Shown: positions 18,192-25,289 of the stretch, in pieces
Layout: the number at the start of each line of letters is the position of its first letter
Numbering within the stretch: position 1 is the stretch's first letter
Assembly: GCA_947452965.1 (NCBI GenBank)
Contig: CANGEW010000007.1
Location: forward strand, 1 to 64,000
DNA from: Chitinophagaceae bacterium
GTDB taxonomy: Bacteria; Bacteroidota; Bacteroidia; Chitinophagales; Chitinophagaceae
Direction: 5' to 3'
Length of the DNA: 64,000 nucleotides
Notes under the pieces: generated by a model
Told to the model about the DNA's origin: nothing
The model's input: the letters and a program-made list of their open reading frames with translations, nothing else
Databases searched by the model: none
Program-made: the position numbers and the translations under genes

Positions 18192-18845
18192 ATGAAATTT
18201 TTTATTGACACTGCTAATCTTTCACAAATTAAAGAAGCTCATGAGTTAGGAATTTTAGATGGGGTAACCACCAATCCATCCCTTATGGCAAAAGAAGGAA
18301 TTAAAGGAGAGGCTGCTGTAATGCAACATTATAAAACTATTTGCGAAATGGTAGATGGGGATATCAGTGCGGAAGTGATTTCAACAGATTTTGATGGCAT
18401 GATAGCGGAAGGGAAAAAGCTGGTAGCGATTCATAAAAATATTGTTGTGAAAGTTCCCATGATTAAAGATGGTATCAAAGCGATTAAGTGGTTTACTGAA
18501 AACAATATAAGAACCAACTGTACGTTGGTTTTCTCAGCAGGGCAAGCGATTTTGGCTGCTAAGGCAGGTGCTACCTATGTTTCTCCTTTTATTGGCAGAG
18601 TGGATGATAGCGGTTGGGATGGTATGGATTTGATTCATCAACTTCGTCAAATTTTCAGTTTGCAAGGCTATACAACACAAATATTGGCTGCTTCTATTCG
18701 TAATCCTAATCACATTATCAAATGTGCAGAGGCAGGAGCGGATGTATGCACTTGCCCTTTAGATTCAATACTTGGCTTATTAAAGCATCCGCTTACAGAT
18801 TTAGGATTGGCAAAGTTTTTAGAAGATGCTAAAAAATTCGCATAG
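18192..18845 (+). CDS. tal: Transaldolase, TalC/FSA-type small subfamily
   Basis: A 217-residue TIM-barrel aldolase. MKFFIDTANLSQIKE, GVTTNPSLMAKEG, the Schiff-base lysine Lys87 in VVKVPM, and NCTLVFSAGQA are all present. The length is that of the short transaldolase group, which includes both true transaldolases of the pentose-phosphate pathway and fructose-6-phosphate aldolases. The bacterial genes of this type in core genomes are usually transaldolases, so I prefer that. It is cytosolic and probably monocistronic after the SRP RNA. Confidence 0.88.
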   Translation: MKFFIDTANLSQIKEAHELGILDGVTTNPSLMAKEGIKGEAAVMQHYKTICEMVDGDISAEVISTDFDGMIAEGKKLVAIHKNIVVKVPMIKDGIKAIKWFTENNIRTNCTLVFSAGQAILAAKAGATYVSPFIGRVDDSGWDGMDLIHQLRQIFSLQGYTTQILAASIRNPNHIIKCAEAGADVCTCPLDSILGLLKHPLTDLGLAKFLEDAKKFA

Positions 18846-18940
18846 GGGAAGATTGAAACTTGTACTTTAATTGTCAGCTTTGTGAAGTAGGTTAAAATGC
18901 AAGTAATTAACCGGAAGTCATAATCAACAAAAAACCAAAA

Positions 18941-19576
18941 ATGAATATCAAAGTCTGTGGGATGTTGACGATTCCAACTTTACTCCAACTTGAAAAGTTA
19001 GGCGTTGATTATATCGGTTTATCATTTATTCCTGACTCACATCAATACATTAGAAGTCATCTTACCTCGCAACAAATGCAAGATGCGGATCTTGATATAA
19101 AAAAAGTTGGCATATTTTGTAATGCTACAATGGACGAAATAGAAGCTGCCATTGAGGAATATGAATTGGACTTAGTTCAATGTATAGGAGAGGAATCTGT
19201 TGATTTTTGTAAATCAATTGCTGATCAAATTGAACTGATTAAATCGTTTGATGTTCAAAAATATGCTGTTAGTGAGCTTGCCAAGCAGATTGTAAAGTAT
19301 GATGAGGCATGTGATTATTATTGCTTTGATTATTATGAACAAGATGCACAGGAAGTTTCATTTGATTGGAAAAATATAGCATCCATCAAAGTTGAAAAGC
19401 CATTTTTTATTGGCAGCAAACTACTCACGTCATCCCATCTAAATAAAGTCCATGCCTTTAAACACCCCGATTTTCTGGGAGTAGATATTCAATGTGAACT
19501 TTCAAATAAATCAACAGTGGAAGATACTGCACAGGTTTTTTCTATAGTGAGATCACTGCAACAAGTTAATAATTGA
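18941..19576 (+). CDS. Divergent phosphoribosylanthranilate isomerase-like protein (TrpF-like)
   Basis: The N-terminus MNIKVCGM with the catalytic Cys6, then DYIGLSF, KKVGIFCN and DLVQCIGEE follow TrpF (PRA isomerase, third step of tryptophan synthesis). However, the family's F.P.SPR becomes FIPDSHQY, VQLHG becomes VQCIG, and the glycine-rich phosphate-binding segments in the C-terminal half (GGTG-type and SGGL) are replaced (IGSKLL). The length (211) is normal. No other trp gene is in the window. It may have weak or altered activity; the TIM-barrel TrpF origin is likely, the reaction uncertain. Confidence 0.72.
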   Translation: MNIKVCGMLTIPTLLQLEKLGVDYIGLSFIPDSHQYIRSHLTSQQMQDADLDIKKVGIFCNATMDEIEAAIEEYELDLVQCIGEESVDFCKSIADQIELIKSFDVQKYAVSELAKQIVKYDEACDYYCFDYYEQDAQEVSFDWKNIASIKVEKPFFIGSKLLTSSHLNKVHAFKHPDFLGVDIQCELSNKSTVEDTAQVFSIVRSLQQVNN

Positions 19577-19669
19577 CCATTTCATACTTTTTCCTCAAAT
19601 TTGTTGTTGCAAATAGGTTTACTTAAAGAAAGATACTAATTTGCGTTTATTCTGTTTAAATCAATTAAG

Positions 19670-20425
19670 ATGAAAAAAATAATTTCTGTTGTGATGTTTT
19701 TGCCTCTATTTTCTTTGGCACAATCTCCAAGTAAGCAAGGTAATAATCCATCAAAGCCTCAAAGAGTGCCTTTAAACAACGCTATTGATAGTTTTAGTTA
19801 TGCATTGGGTATTAATATTTCTAATAGTTTGATTCAACAAGGAGTAACCGTTCTAAATATCGGAGCGATGAGTCAGGCATTTTTAGATATTATGACAAAT
19901 AAGGATAAGCAGTTTTCTCCAGAGGTTGCCAATGCAATTATCCAACAGAGATTTCAAGAAATTCAAAAGAAAAATGCAGAAGAATCAGCAGGGGATGAAG
20001 GTGGAGTAGCAATAGGAAAGACTATTCCAGATTTTGAGCAGACTGATGTAGATGGCAAAATGATTAATATACAATCATATAGGGGTAAATATGTATTAGT
20101 TGATTTTTGGGCTAGCTGGTGTGGACCCTGCAGAGGAGAAAATCCAAATGTGGTAAATGCATACAATCGCTTTAAAGATAAAAACTTTACTGTATTAGGC
20201 GTTTCATTAGATAAGTCAAAAGAACCCTGGATTCAGGCAATTAATAAAGATGGACTTGTTTGGAAGCATGTAAGTGATCTTCAAGGCTGGAGTAACTCAG
20301 TCGCTCAGAAATTTGGTATCACTAGTATTCCACAAAATTATTTGATAGATCCTAATGGGATTGTGATTGGTAAAAATCTTCGTGGCGCGGCTTTAGAAGC
20401 TAAATTAGAGAGTATCTTAAAATAA
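19670..20425 (+). CDS. Exported FKBP_N-thioredoxin (TlpA-like) fusion protein
   Basis: A signal peptide (MKKIISVVMFLPLFSLA) leads to two parts. Residues ~37-105 (DSFSYALGINISNSL...VANAIIQQRFQEIQKK) match the N-terminal dimerisation domain of FKBP-type prolyl isomerases. Residues ~113-251 are a TlpA/AhpC-TSA-type thioredoxin domain with CGPC at 151-154 and the cis-proline segment TSIPQNYLID. The isomerase catalytic domain is absent. It is a periplasmic thiol-disulfide protein that is probably a dimer through the FKBP_N part. Client proteins are unknown. Confidence 0.87.
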   Translation: MKKIISVVMFLPLFSLAQSPSKQGNNPSKPQRVPLNNAIDSFSYALGINISNSLIQQGVTVLNIGAMSQAFLDIMTNKDKQFSPEVANAIIQQRFQEIQKKNAEESAGDEGGVAIGKTIPDFEQTDVDGKMINIQSYRGKYVLVDFWASWCGPCRGENPNVVNAYNRFKDKNFTVLGVSLDKSKEPWIQAINKDGLVWKHVSDLQGWSNSVAQKFGITSIPQNYLIDPNGIVIGKNLRGAALEAKLESILK

Positions 20426-20450
20426 GCCAATAGTTAAAGTCTAGTCTGAT

Positions 20451-21176
20451 TCAATAAGTCTTCAATTGTCTTTTATACAATTGTACGGTGTTCTCCATTC
20501 CGTAATAAATGGCGTCGCAAATTAACGCGTGTCCTATAGAGACTTCTAATAATCCAGGGATTTTTTTAGCAAAGTAGGAGAGGTTATGCAAGTCTAAATC
20601 ATGTCCTGCATTTATGCCTAATCCTAGTTCATTGGCTTTTACTGCAGAGTGAATGAAAGGGATAATGCCCATTTCTTTATTTTGTTGTTGATAAGCAACA
20701 GCATATGACTCTGTATATAATTCTATTCTGTCAGCACCGGTTTCTTTAGCCCCAATAATCATTTCTTCGATAGGGTTAACAAATATGGAGACACGAATAT
20801 TGGCTTTTTTAAAAATTTCAATTGTTTCCAGTAAATAATTTTTATGTTGAATCGTATCCCAGCCATGATTGCTTGTCAATTGTCCCTGCGCATCAGGCAC
20901 TAAAGTTACTTGGGTAGGTTGCGTGGATAGGACAAGGTCAATAAATTTTTGTTCTCTTGGATTTCCTTCGATATTAAATTCGGTCGTAATGATTTTTTTT
21001 AAAGCAAATACATCTTCATATCTGATATGCCTTTCATCCGGTCTAGGATGAATGGTAATGCCATCTGCTCCATATGCTTCAATGTCCTTGGTTAATTGAA
21101 TGATATCAGGATTGTTGCCTCCTCTTGCATTTCTAAGTGTGGCAATTTTGTTGATGTTGACAGATAGCTTAATCAT
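20451..21176 (-). CDS. pdxJ: Pyridoxine 5'-phosphate synthase PdxJ
   Basis: It closes the pyridine ring from 1-deoxyxylulose 5-phosphate and aminoacetone phosphate, the last ring-forming step of vitamin B6 synthesis. The start is placed at ATG 21176 (MIKLSVNINKIATLRNARGG), 24 codons inside the listed ORF. HPRPDERHI, EGNP, QVTLVPDA, VSIFVNP, RIELYTE and GINAGHDLDLHNL are conserved blocks. Length after trimming is 241 residues, as in the family. A 41-residue lipoprotein gene ends 7 bp upstream in another frame. Confidence 0.96.
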   Translation of the reverse strand: MIKLSVNINKIATLRNARGGNNPDIIQLTKDIEAYGADGITIHPRPDERHIRYEDVFALKKIITTEFNIEGNPREQKFIDLVLSTQPTQVTLVPDAQGQLTSNHGWDTIQHKNYLLETIEIFKKANIRVSIFVNPIEEMIIGAKETGADRIELYTESYAVAYQQQNKEMGIIPFIHSAVKANELGLGINAGHDLDLHNLSYFAKKIPGLLEVSIGHALICDAIYYGMENTVQLYKRQLKTY

Positions 21177-21183
21177 AATTTGC

Positions 21184-21309
21184 TTATCTGACTCTAGTAA
21201 TGTTACTGCTTCTTCCACCCGGACCATACCCATTATGATTGCAAGCAATCATACCCATTGCAAAAAATAAGATTGCGATTGTAATAATTTTTTTTGTTTT
21301 GTTTTCCAT
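21184..21309 (-). CDS. Very small lipoprotein (41 aa), below the ORF-track cutoff
   Basis: ATG 21309 begins MENKTKKIITIAILFFAMGMIAC, a basic start, hydrophobic core and lipobox with Cys23. Only 18 residues follow, Gly/Asn/Arg-rich, before TAA at 21184-21186. The gap to the pdxJ ATG is 7 bp, so the two are probably co-transcribed. No function is recognised. The ORF is short, but the complete lipoprotein signal makes chance unlikely. Confidence 0.6.
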   Translation of the reverse strand: MENKTKKIITIAILFFAMGMIACNHNGYGPGGRSSNITRVR

Positions 21310-21362
21310 TTTTTATTTTAAAATTACTGAAATAAATTGATTATTGTTATACTCATCTAGTT

Positions 21363-22088
21363 TCAATTAGAGATCAAATCTCGGATAACTACTGATGCGG
21401 CAACCGCTCCAAACGTAGCTGGCAAATAGGAAATAGTTCCATAAGCTGATTTTTTATAGTTTTTCCCGTCTGTTAGCATTAAGCTTTCTTTGATGGGTGG
21501 TTCCGGAGAAAATACTGCTTTAATTCCTTTGTAAATCTGATGTTTTTTTAAATTCTTTCTTACTTGTTGTGCAAAAGGGCATAGGTAGGTTTTAGATATA
21601 TCTACAACTTTTAATTTTGTGGGATCTAATTTTGCGCCAGCACCCATGCTACTAACTATAGGAATATTTTTTGAATAGGCTGTTTTTAAAAAAGTGATTT
21701 TAGGGGTAATGCTATCAATAGCATCTACGATGTAGTCTATTTTTTCTTTAAATAAATGTTCTACCATGTCAGGGTTGATAAATTCCTTGATTACTGTTAG
21801 TTGCAACTCAGGATTGATTGCTAATAATCGCTCAGCCATTATATCAGCTTTTGACAGTCCGTGATTAGTAGACAGTGCCGGTAGTTGTCTGTTTCGATTC
21901 GTTGGATCTACTACATCGCCATCAATGATGGTCATTTTACCGATACCGCCTCTGCCAATAAATTCTGCGGCGAATGAGCCGACACCACCCATGCCTACGA
22001 CCATCACATGCTTTTTGGAAAGCGCTTGAACAGTAGCTTCTCCAATCAGTAAACTAGTTCTTCCAAGCCATGAAAAATCTTGCATCAT
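21363..22088 (-). CDS. tcdA: tRNA threonylcarbamoyladenosine dehydratase (TcdA/CsdL), ThiF/E1-like
   Basis: It is an ATP-dependent E1-like enzyme that cyclises t6A37 to ct6A37 in tRNAs. Residues 32-38 are the nucleotide-binding GMGGVGS, followed by DGDVVDPTNRNRQ (ATP and metal site) and DAIDSITPK, then VSSMGAGAKLDPT. The length (241) and the PLPATFG-like C-terminal SYLPATFGAVAA segment separate it from MoeB and ThiF. Its start overlaps the end of the TatD gene by 4 bp (ATGA), so the two form one operon. Confidence 0.9.
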   Translation of the reverse strand: MMQDFSWLGRTSLLIGEATVQALSKKHVMVVGMGGVGSFAAEFIGRGGIGKMTIIDGDVVDPTNRNRQLPALSTNHGLSKADIMAERLLAINPELQLTVIKEFINPDMVEHLFKEKIDYIVDAIDSITPKITFLKTAYSKNIPIVSSMGAGAKLDPTKLKVVDISKTYLCPFAQQVRKNLKKHQIYKGIKAVFSPEPPIKESLMLTDGKNYKKSAYGTISYLPATFGAVAASVVIRDLISN

Positions 22089-22780
22089 AGTATAGCTGCA
22101 TTAAAAATTTTGCGATAATTTTTATGTATTTGCAAATGTAGTTGTTCTATTGAAATGTTTTTTACAGTACAAGCCTGTTGATATATTTCTTCAATGTTTT
22201 TATTGCTATCATCAGTTTCTAAAAAAATATGTTCTATGGGTAATTTTGAAAATACTTTTTGAGTATTAGGATGAAACAATGAATGGCCAAAAGATAAAAA
22301 ATAACCCTCTTTTATAAGTTGTTGCGCAATGGCTTCGTTGTTATTGAATCCATGAAATATCACCGGTACATTTAATGGATGTTCTTTTAGAATTGAGATG
22401 ATTTCTCGATGAGCTCTCACACAATGAATGATAAGCGGTTTGGCGGTTTCATTTGCGAGATGCACGTGTTGTATAAAAATCTTTTGTTGTAATGCAAAAG
22501 GGGTTTCGCATATTCTATCCAATCCGCATTCTCCGATAGCAATCACTTCATCTTTTTGTGCAGCCCAACTTAAAGTTTCTAATTCTTTATCGATGCTTTC
22601 TTTCTTAATATACCACGGATGTACTCCGATTGAATAATGAAATAAAGTATTGAGTTTATCAAATTCGTTGTGAATATTTTCAATGCACCACTCGTTAGTG
22701 GTAGCTGGTCGATGTGAATGTATATTAATGAACAAGCTTCTTTTTAATTTAAATGTAGTAATAAAATGAATTGTATACAT
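22085..22780 (-). CDS. TatD-family metal-dependent hydrolase (DNase)
   Basis: An amidohydrolase-fold protein: the metal ligands HSH (His21, His23), the GVHPWY block, GECGLDR, the FIQHVHLANE/PLIIHCVRAH segment with His, and LETDDS with the final Asp. TatD enzymes are Mg-dependent 3'-5' exonucleases or deoxyribonucleases. It is slightly short (231 residues). The first ~15 residues look atypical; the true start could be just before FINIHSHR, but no good ATG exists there. It overlaps tcdA by 4 bp. Confidence 0.88.
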   Translation of the reverse strand: MYTIHFITTFKLKRSLFINIHSHRPATTNEWCIENIHNEFDKLNTLFHYSIGVHPWYIKKESIDKELETLSWAAQKDEVIAIGECGLDRICETPFALQQKIFIQHVHLANETAKPLIIHCVRAHREIISILKEHPLNVPVIFHGFNNNEAIAQQLIKEGYFLSFGHSLFHPNTQKVFSKLPIEHIFLETDDSNKNIEEIYQQACTVKNISIEQLHLQIHKNYRKIFNAAIL

Positions 22781-22809
22781 AAAAACAACGCCTCTTTTTG
22801 GGAGGCGCT
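22781..22809 (-). terminator. Terminator of ahcY (minus strand)
   Basis: On the minus strand the arms GCGCCTCCC and GAGGCGT are separated by a short A-rich loop and followed by TGTTTTTA. It lies 35 bp past the ahcY stop and directly before the TatD start. Confidence 0.8.
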
Positions 22810-22844
22810 GTATGCTTACTATTTACTAAATATAAGGTTATGTA

Positions 22845-24170
22845 CTAGTATCGATACATCTCAGCTTTATAAGGCCCTTCTTTAGGAATGCCTAAATAAG
22901 CAGATTGTTCGTTGGTAAGAACGTCTAATTCAACACCAATTTTAGCTAAGTGTAAACGAGCTACTTTCTCATCTAAATGTTTTGGTAAAACGTATACTTT
23001 GTTTTCGTATTTGTCAGGGTTAGTCCAAAGTTCAATTTGAGCCAATGTTTGGTTGGTGAAAGAGTTACTCATTACAAATGATGGGTGACCGGTTGCACAA
23101 CCTAAATTTACTAAACGTCCTTCTGCCAAAACGATAATGTCTTTCCCTTCGATAGTGTACAAATCAACCTGAGGCTTGATGGTATTTTTTGTGTTACCAT
23201 AATTGCCGTTTAACCATGCCATGTCAATTTCGATATCGAAGTGACCGATATTACAAACGATTGCTTTATCTTTCATTGATCTGAAATGTTGTTCAGTAAT
23301 CAAATCACGGCAACCACTAGCTGTAACAACGATATCAGCTTCTTTTACTGCATCTGCCATTTTCTTTACTTCAAATCCGTCCATCGCTGCTTGTAATGCA
23401 CAGATAGGATCGATTTCGGTAACGATTACACGAGCGCCTGCACCACGTAAACTCATCGCAGAACCTTTGCCCACATCTCCGTAACCACCTACAACGGCTA
23501 CTTTACCTGCCATCATCACATCAGTAGCACGACGAATCGCATCTACCAAAGATTCTTGACAACCGTATTTGTTATCGAATTTAGATTTAGTAACAGAATC
23601 ATTTACATTGATAGCAGGAATAGGAAGTGTACCGTTAGCCATACGCTCGTATAAACGATGCACGCCTGTGGTAGTTTCTTCACTTAGTCCTTTAATATGA
23701 GGGATTAGCTCTGGGTATTTATCAAAAACGATGTTGGTTAAATCACCGCCATCATCCAAAATCATATTCAAAGGCTTGTCAGCACTTCCAAAGAATAATG
23801 TTTGTTCAATACACCAATCAGCTTCTTCAATCGTTTGTCCTTTCCAAGCATACACGCCAATGCCAGCAGCAGCAATAGCAGCAGCGGCTTGATCTTGCGT
23901 AGAGAAAATATTACAACTGCTCCATTTTACTTCAGCACCCAATGCAACAAGGGTTTCGATTAAAACAGCCGTTTGAATGGTCATGTGTAAACAACCGGCA
24001 ATTCTTGCGCCTTTTAATGGCTGACTAGCACCATATTCTTTACGGATACTCATTAAGCCCGGCATTTCTGCTTCGGCTAATCTGATTTCTTTACGGCCCC
24101 ATTCTGCGAGGCTCATGTCTTTTACCTTGTGTTTTAAGGAAAAATCGATAGACTGTAATGTTGTTGACAT
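22845..24170 (-). CDS. ahcY: Adenosylhomocysteinase (S-adenosylhomocysteine hydrolase)
   Basis: It splits S-adenosylhomocysteine to adenosine and homocysteine with bound NAD, relieving product inhibition of methyltransferases. The 441-residue protein shows [49 protein letters not shown], the NAD-binding [21 protein letters not shown] and the C-terminal YRY end. It is divergently oriented from an Lrp-type regulator gene across 113 bp, which may control it. Confidence 0.97.
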   Translation of the reverse strand: MSTTLQSIDFSLKHKVKDMSLAEWGRKEIRLAEAEMPGLMSIRKEYGASQPLKGARIAGCLHMTIQTAVLIETLVALGAEVKWSSCNIFSTQDQAAAAIAAAGIGVYAWKGQTIEEADWCIEQTLFFGSADKPLNMILDDGGDLTNIVFDKYPELIPHIKGLSEETTTGVHRLYERMANGTLPIPAINVNDSVTKSKFDNKYGCQESLVDAIRRATDVMMAGKVAVVGGYGDVGKGSAMSLRGAGARVIVTEIDPICALQAAMDGFEVKKMADAVKEADIVVTASGCRDLITEQHFRSMKDKAIVCNIGHFDIEIDMAWLNGNYGNTKNTIKPQVDLYTIEGKDIIVLAEGRLVNLGCATGHPSFVMSNSFTNQTLAQIELWTNPDKYENKVYVLPKHLDEKVARLHLAKIGVELDVLTNEQSAYLGIPKEGPYKAEMYRY

Positions 24171-24186
24171 ATAATTGATTTAGGAT

Positions 24187-24265
24187 GTAAATATACAATC
24201 AATAGTACAGTATTCTAAATTAATTGTAAAAAATAGTATAAAAGTATATTTAAGGCTATATTTAC
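24187..24265. promoter_or_regulatory. Divergent promoter region between ahcY and the Lrp-type gene
   Basis: TATATTTAC, a near match to TAnnTTTG, occurs on the minus strand (24195-24187, for ahcY) and on the plus strand (24257-24265, for the regulator). The symmetry suggests back-to-back promoters. The AT-rich DNA between them would suit an Lrp-family regulator, but no clear operator repeat is visible. Confidence 0.4.
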
Positions 24266-24283
24266 AGAATAAAATAGTATTAA

Positions 24284-24787
24284 ATGAATAAAAAAATAGA
24301 ACAAAAAGAACAAACGGCTGTTGCTTTGCCCGCTTTGGATAAAACAGATATGATCATTTTGAGATTATTACAGGAAAATGCCAGAGCTACGGTTAAAGAA
24401 ATTGCTGAAAAGGTTCATCTTAGCACAACACCTGTACATGAAAGAATTAAACGCTTGGAACAAACCGGTGTGATAAAACAATACGCAACGCTTGTTGATC
24501 ATACTAAAGTTAAAAAAGGACTGATGGTTATTTGTTACGTGTCTTTAAAAGAACATAGTAAAAATGCCGGAATGAAATTTATTAAATCCATTAATGCACT
24601 ACATGAAGTGATTGAGTGTTATAATATTAGTGGTGAGTTTGATTTCATGTTGAAAGTGGTAGAAGAAAATATGGATAGCTATTATGACTTTCATGTAAAT
24701 AGATTAAGTCAAATTGAAAATATGGGAAATGTGCAAAGTGTGTTTGTGATGGGAGTAATAAAACAAACGCATCAGTTGATTTGGTAA
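24284..24787 (+). CDS. Lrp/AsnC-family transcriptional regulator
   Basis: Residues 17-75 are the winged helix: LDKTDMIILRLLQENARATVKEIAEKVHLSTTPVHERIKRLEQTGVI with the Lrp-type recognition helix. Residues ~80-165 are the RAM/AsnC effector-binding domain (VECYNISGEFDFMLKV...). Members bind amino acids and control amino-acid metabolism. The 18-residue N-terminal extension is ordinary. The effector is unknown; placement opposite ahcY hints at methionine-cycle control or simple autoregulation. Confidence 0.92.
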   Translation: MNKKIEQKEQTAVALPALDKTDMIILRLLQENARATVKEIAEKVHLSTTPVHERIKRLEQTGVIKQYATLVDHTKVKKGLMVICYVSLKEHSKNAGMKFIKSINALHEVIECYNISGEFDFMLKVVEENMDSYYDFHVNRLSQIENMGNVQSVFVMGVIKQTHQLIW

Positions 24788-24788
24788 A

Positions 24789-25277
24789 TTATAATGTTAT
24801 TTCCATTACATAATCGTTCATGTAGTAGTCATTGCCAATATCAATATCTTCTTCTGCAACGATTTTGAATCCTAGTTTTTTGTAAAATTCAATGGCAGGG
24901 TTGTGTCTGTTTACATTGAGTTGTAAAGTAATTGGTTCGCTTGTTTTTATTTTACTGAAAATAAAAGTAAGTAACGATTTTCCAATTCCTTTTTCTTGCT
25001 GTGAAGTCTTTATATACAGCTTATGTAATTTGTATTGATTAGGAGATGAACACGAATAAGAAGCAAATCCTGCAGGTGATTCATTTAAATATCCAATAAT
25101 AAAATAGTGATGTAATTCATTTAATTGTTTTGTTAATGAAGGCAGGCAATAAAAATTATCAAGCATATAAGCTAACTGCTCTTTACTCAAAATTTTACTA
25201 TATGCTTCTGGCCATATTTCATGTGCTAATGCCTTGATGATTGGAAGATCAGTTTCATTGGCATATTTAATTGTCAT
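24789..25277 (-). CDS. GNAT-family N-acetyltransferase
   Basis: A 162-residue acetyl-CoA-dependent transferase. Motif A is LHKLYIKTSQQEKGIGKSLL (pyrophosphate-binding QxxGIG), followed by LNVNRHNPAIEFYKKLGFK (motif B). The opening IKYANETDLPIIKALAHEIWPEAYSKILS is of the RimI-like small-molecule acetyltransferase subgroup. The substrate is unknown. It is 12 bp downstream of valS on the same strand and probably co-transcribed. Confidence 0.88.
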   Translation of the reverse strand: MTIKYANETDLPIIKALAHEIWPEAYSKILSKEQLAYMLDNFYCLPSLTKQLNELHHYFIIGYLNESPAGFASYSCSSPNQYKLHKLYIKTSQQEKGIGKSLLTFIFSKIKTSEPITLQLNVNRHNPAIEFYKKLGFKIVAEEDIDIGNDYYMNDYVMEITL

Positions 25278-25289
25278 ACAACCAAAATA

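Noticed and set aside
17990-18208. 72-residue ORF
   Set aside because: It overlaps the SRP RNA and its terminator and runs into the transaldolase start.
24196-24256. Defined Lrp operator
   Set aside because: The DNA is AT-rich with no clear repeated 15-bp Lrp-like motif; only promoter elements could be supported.
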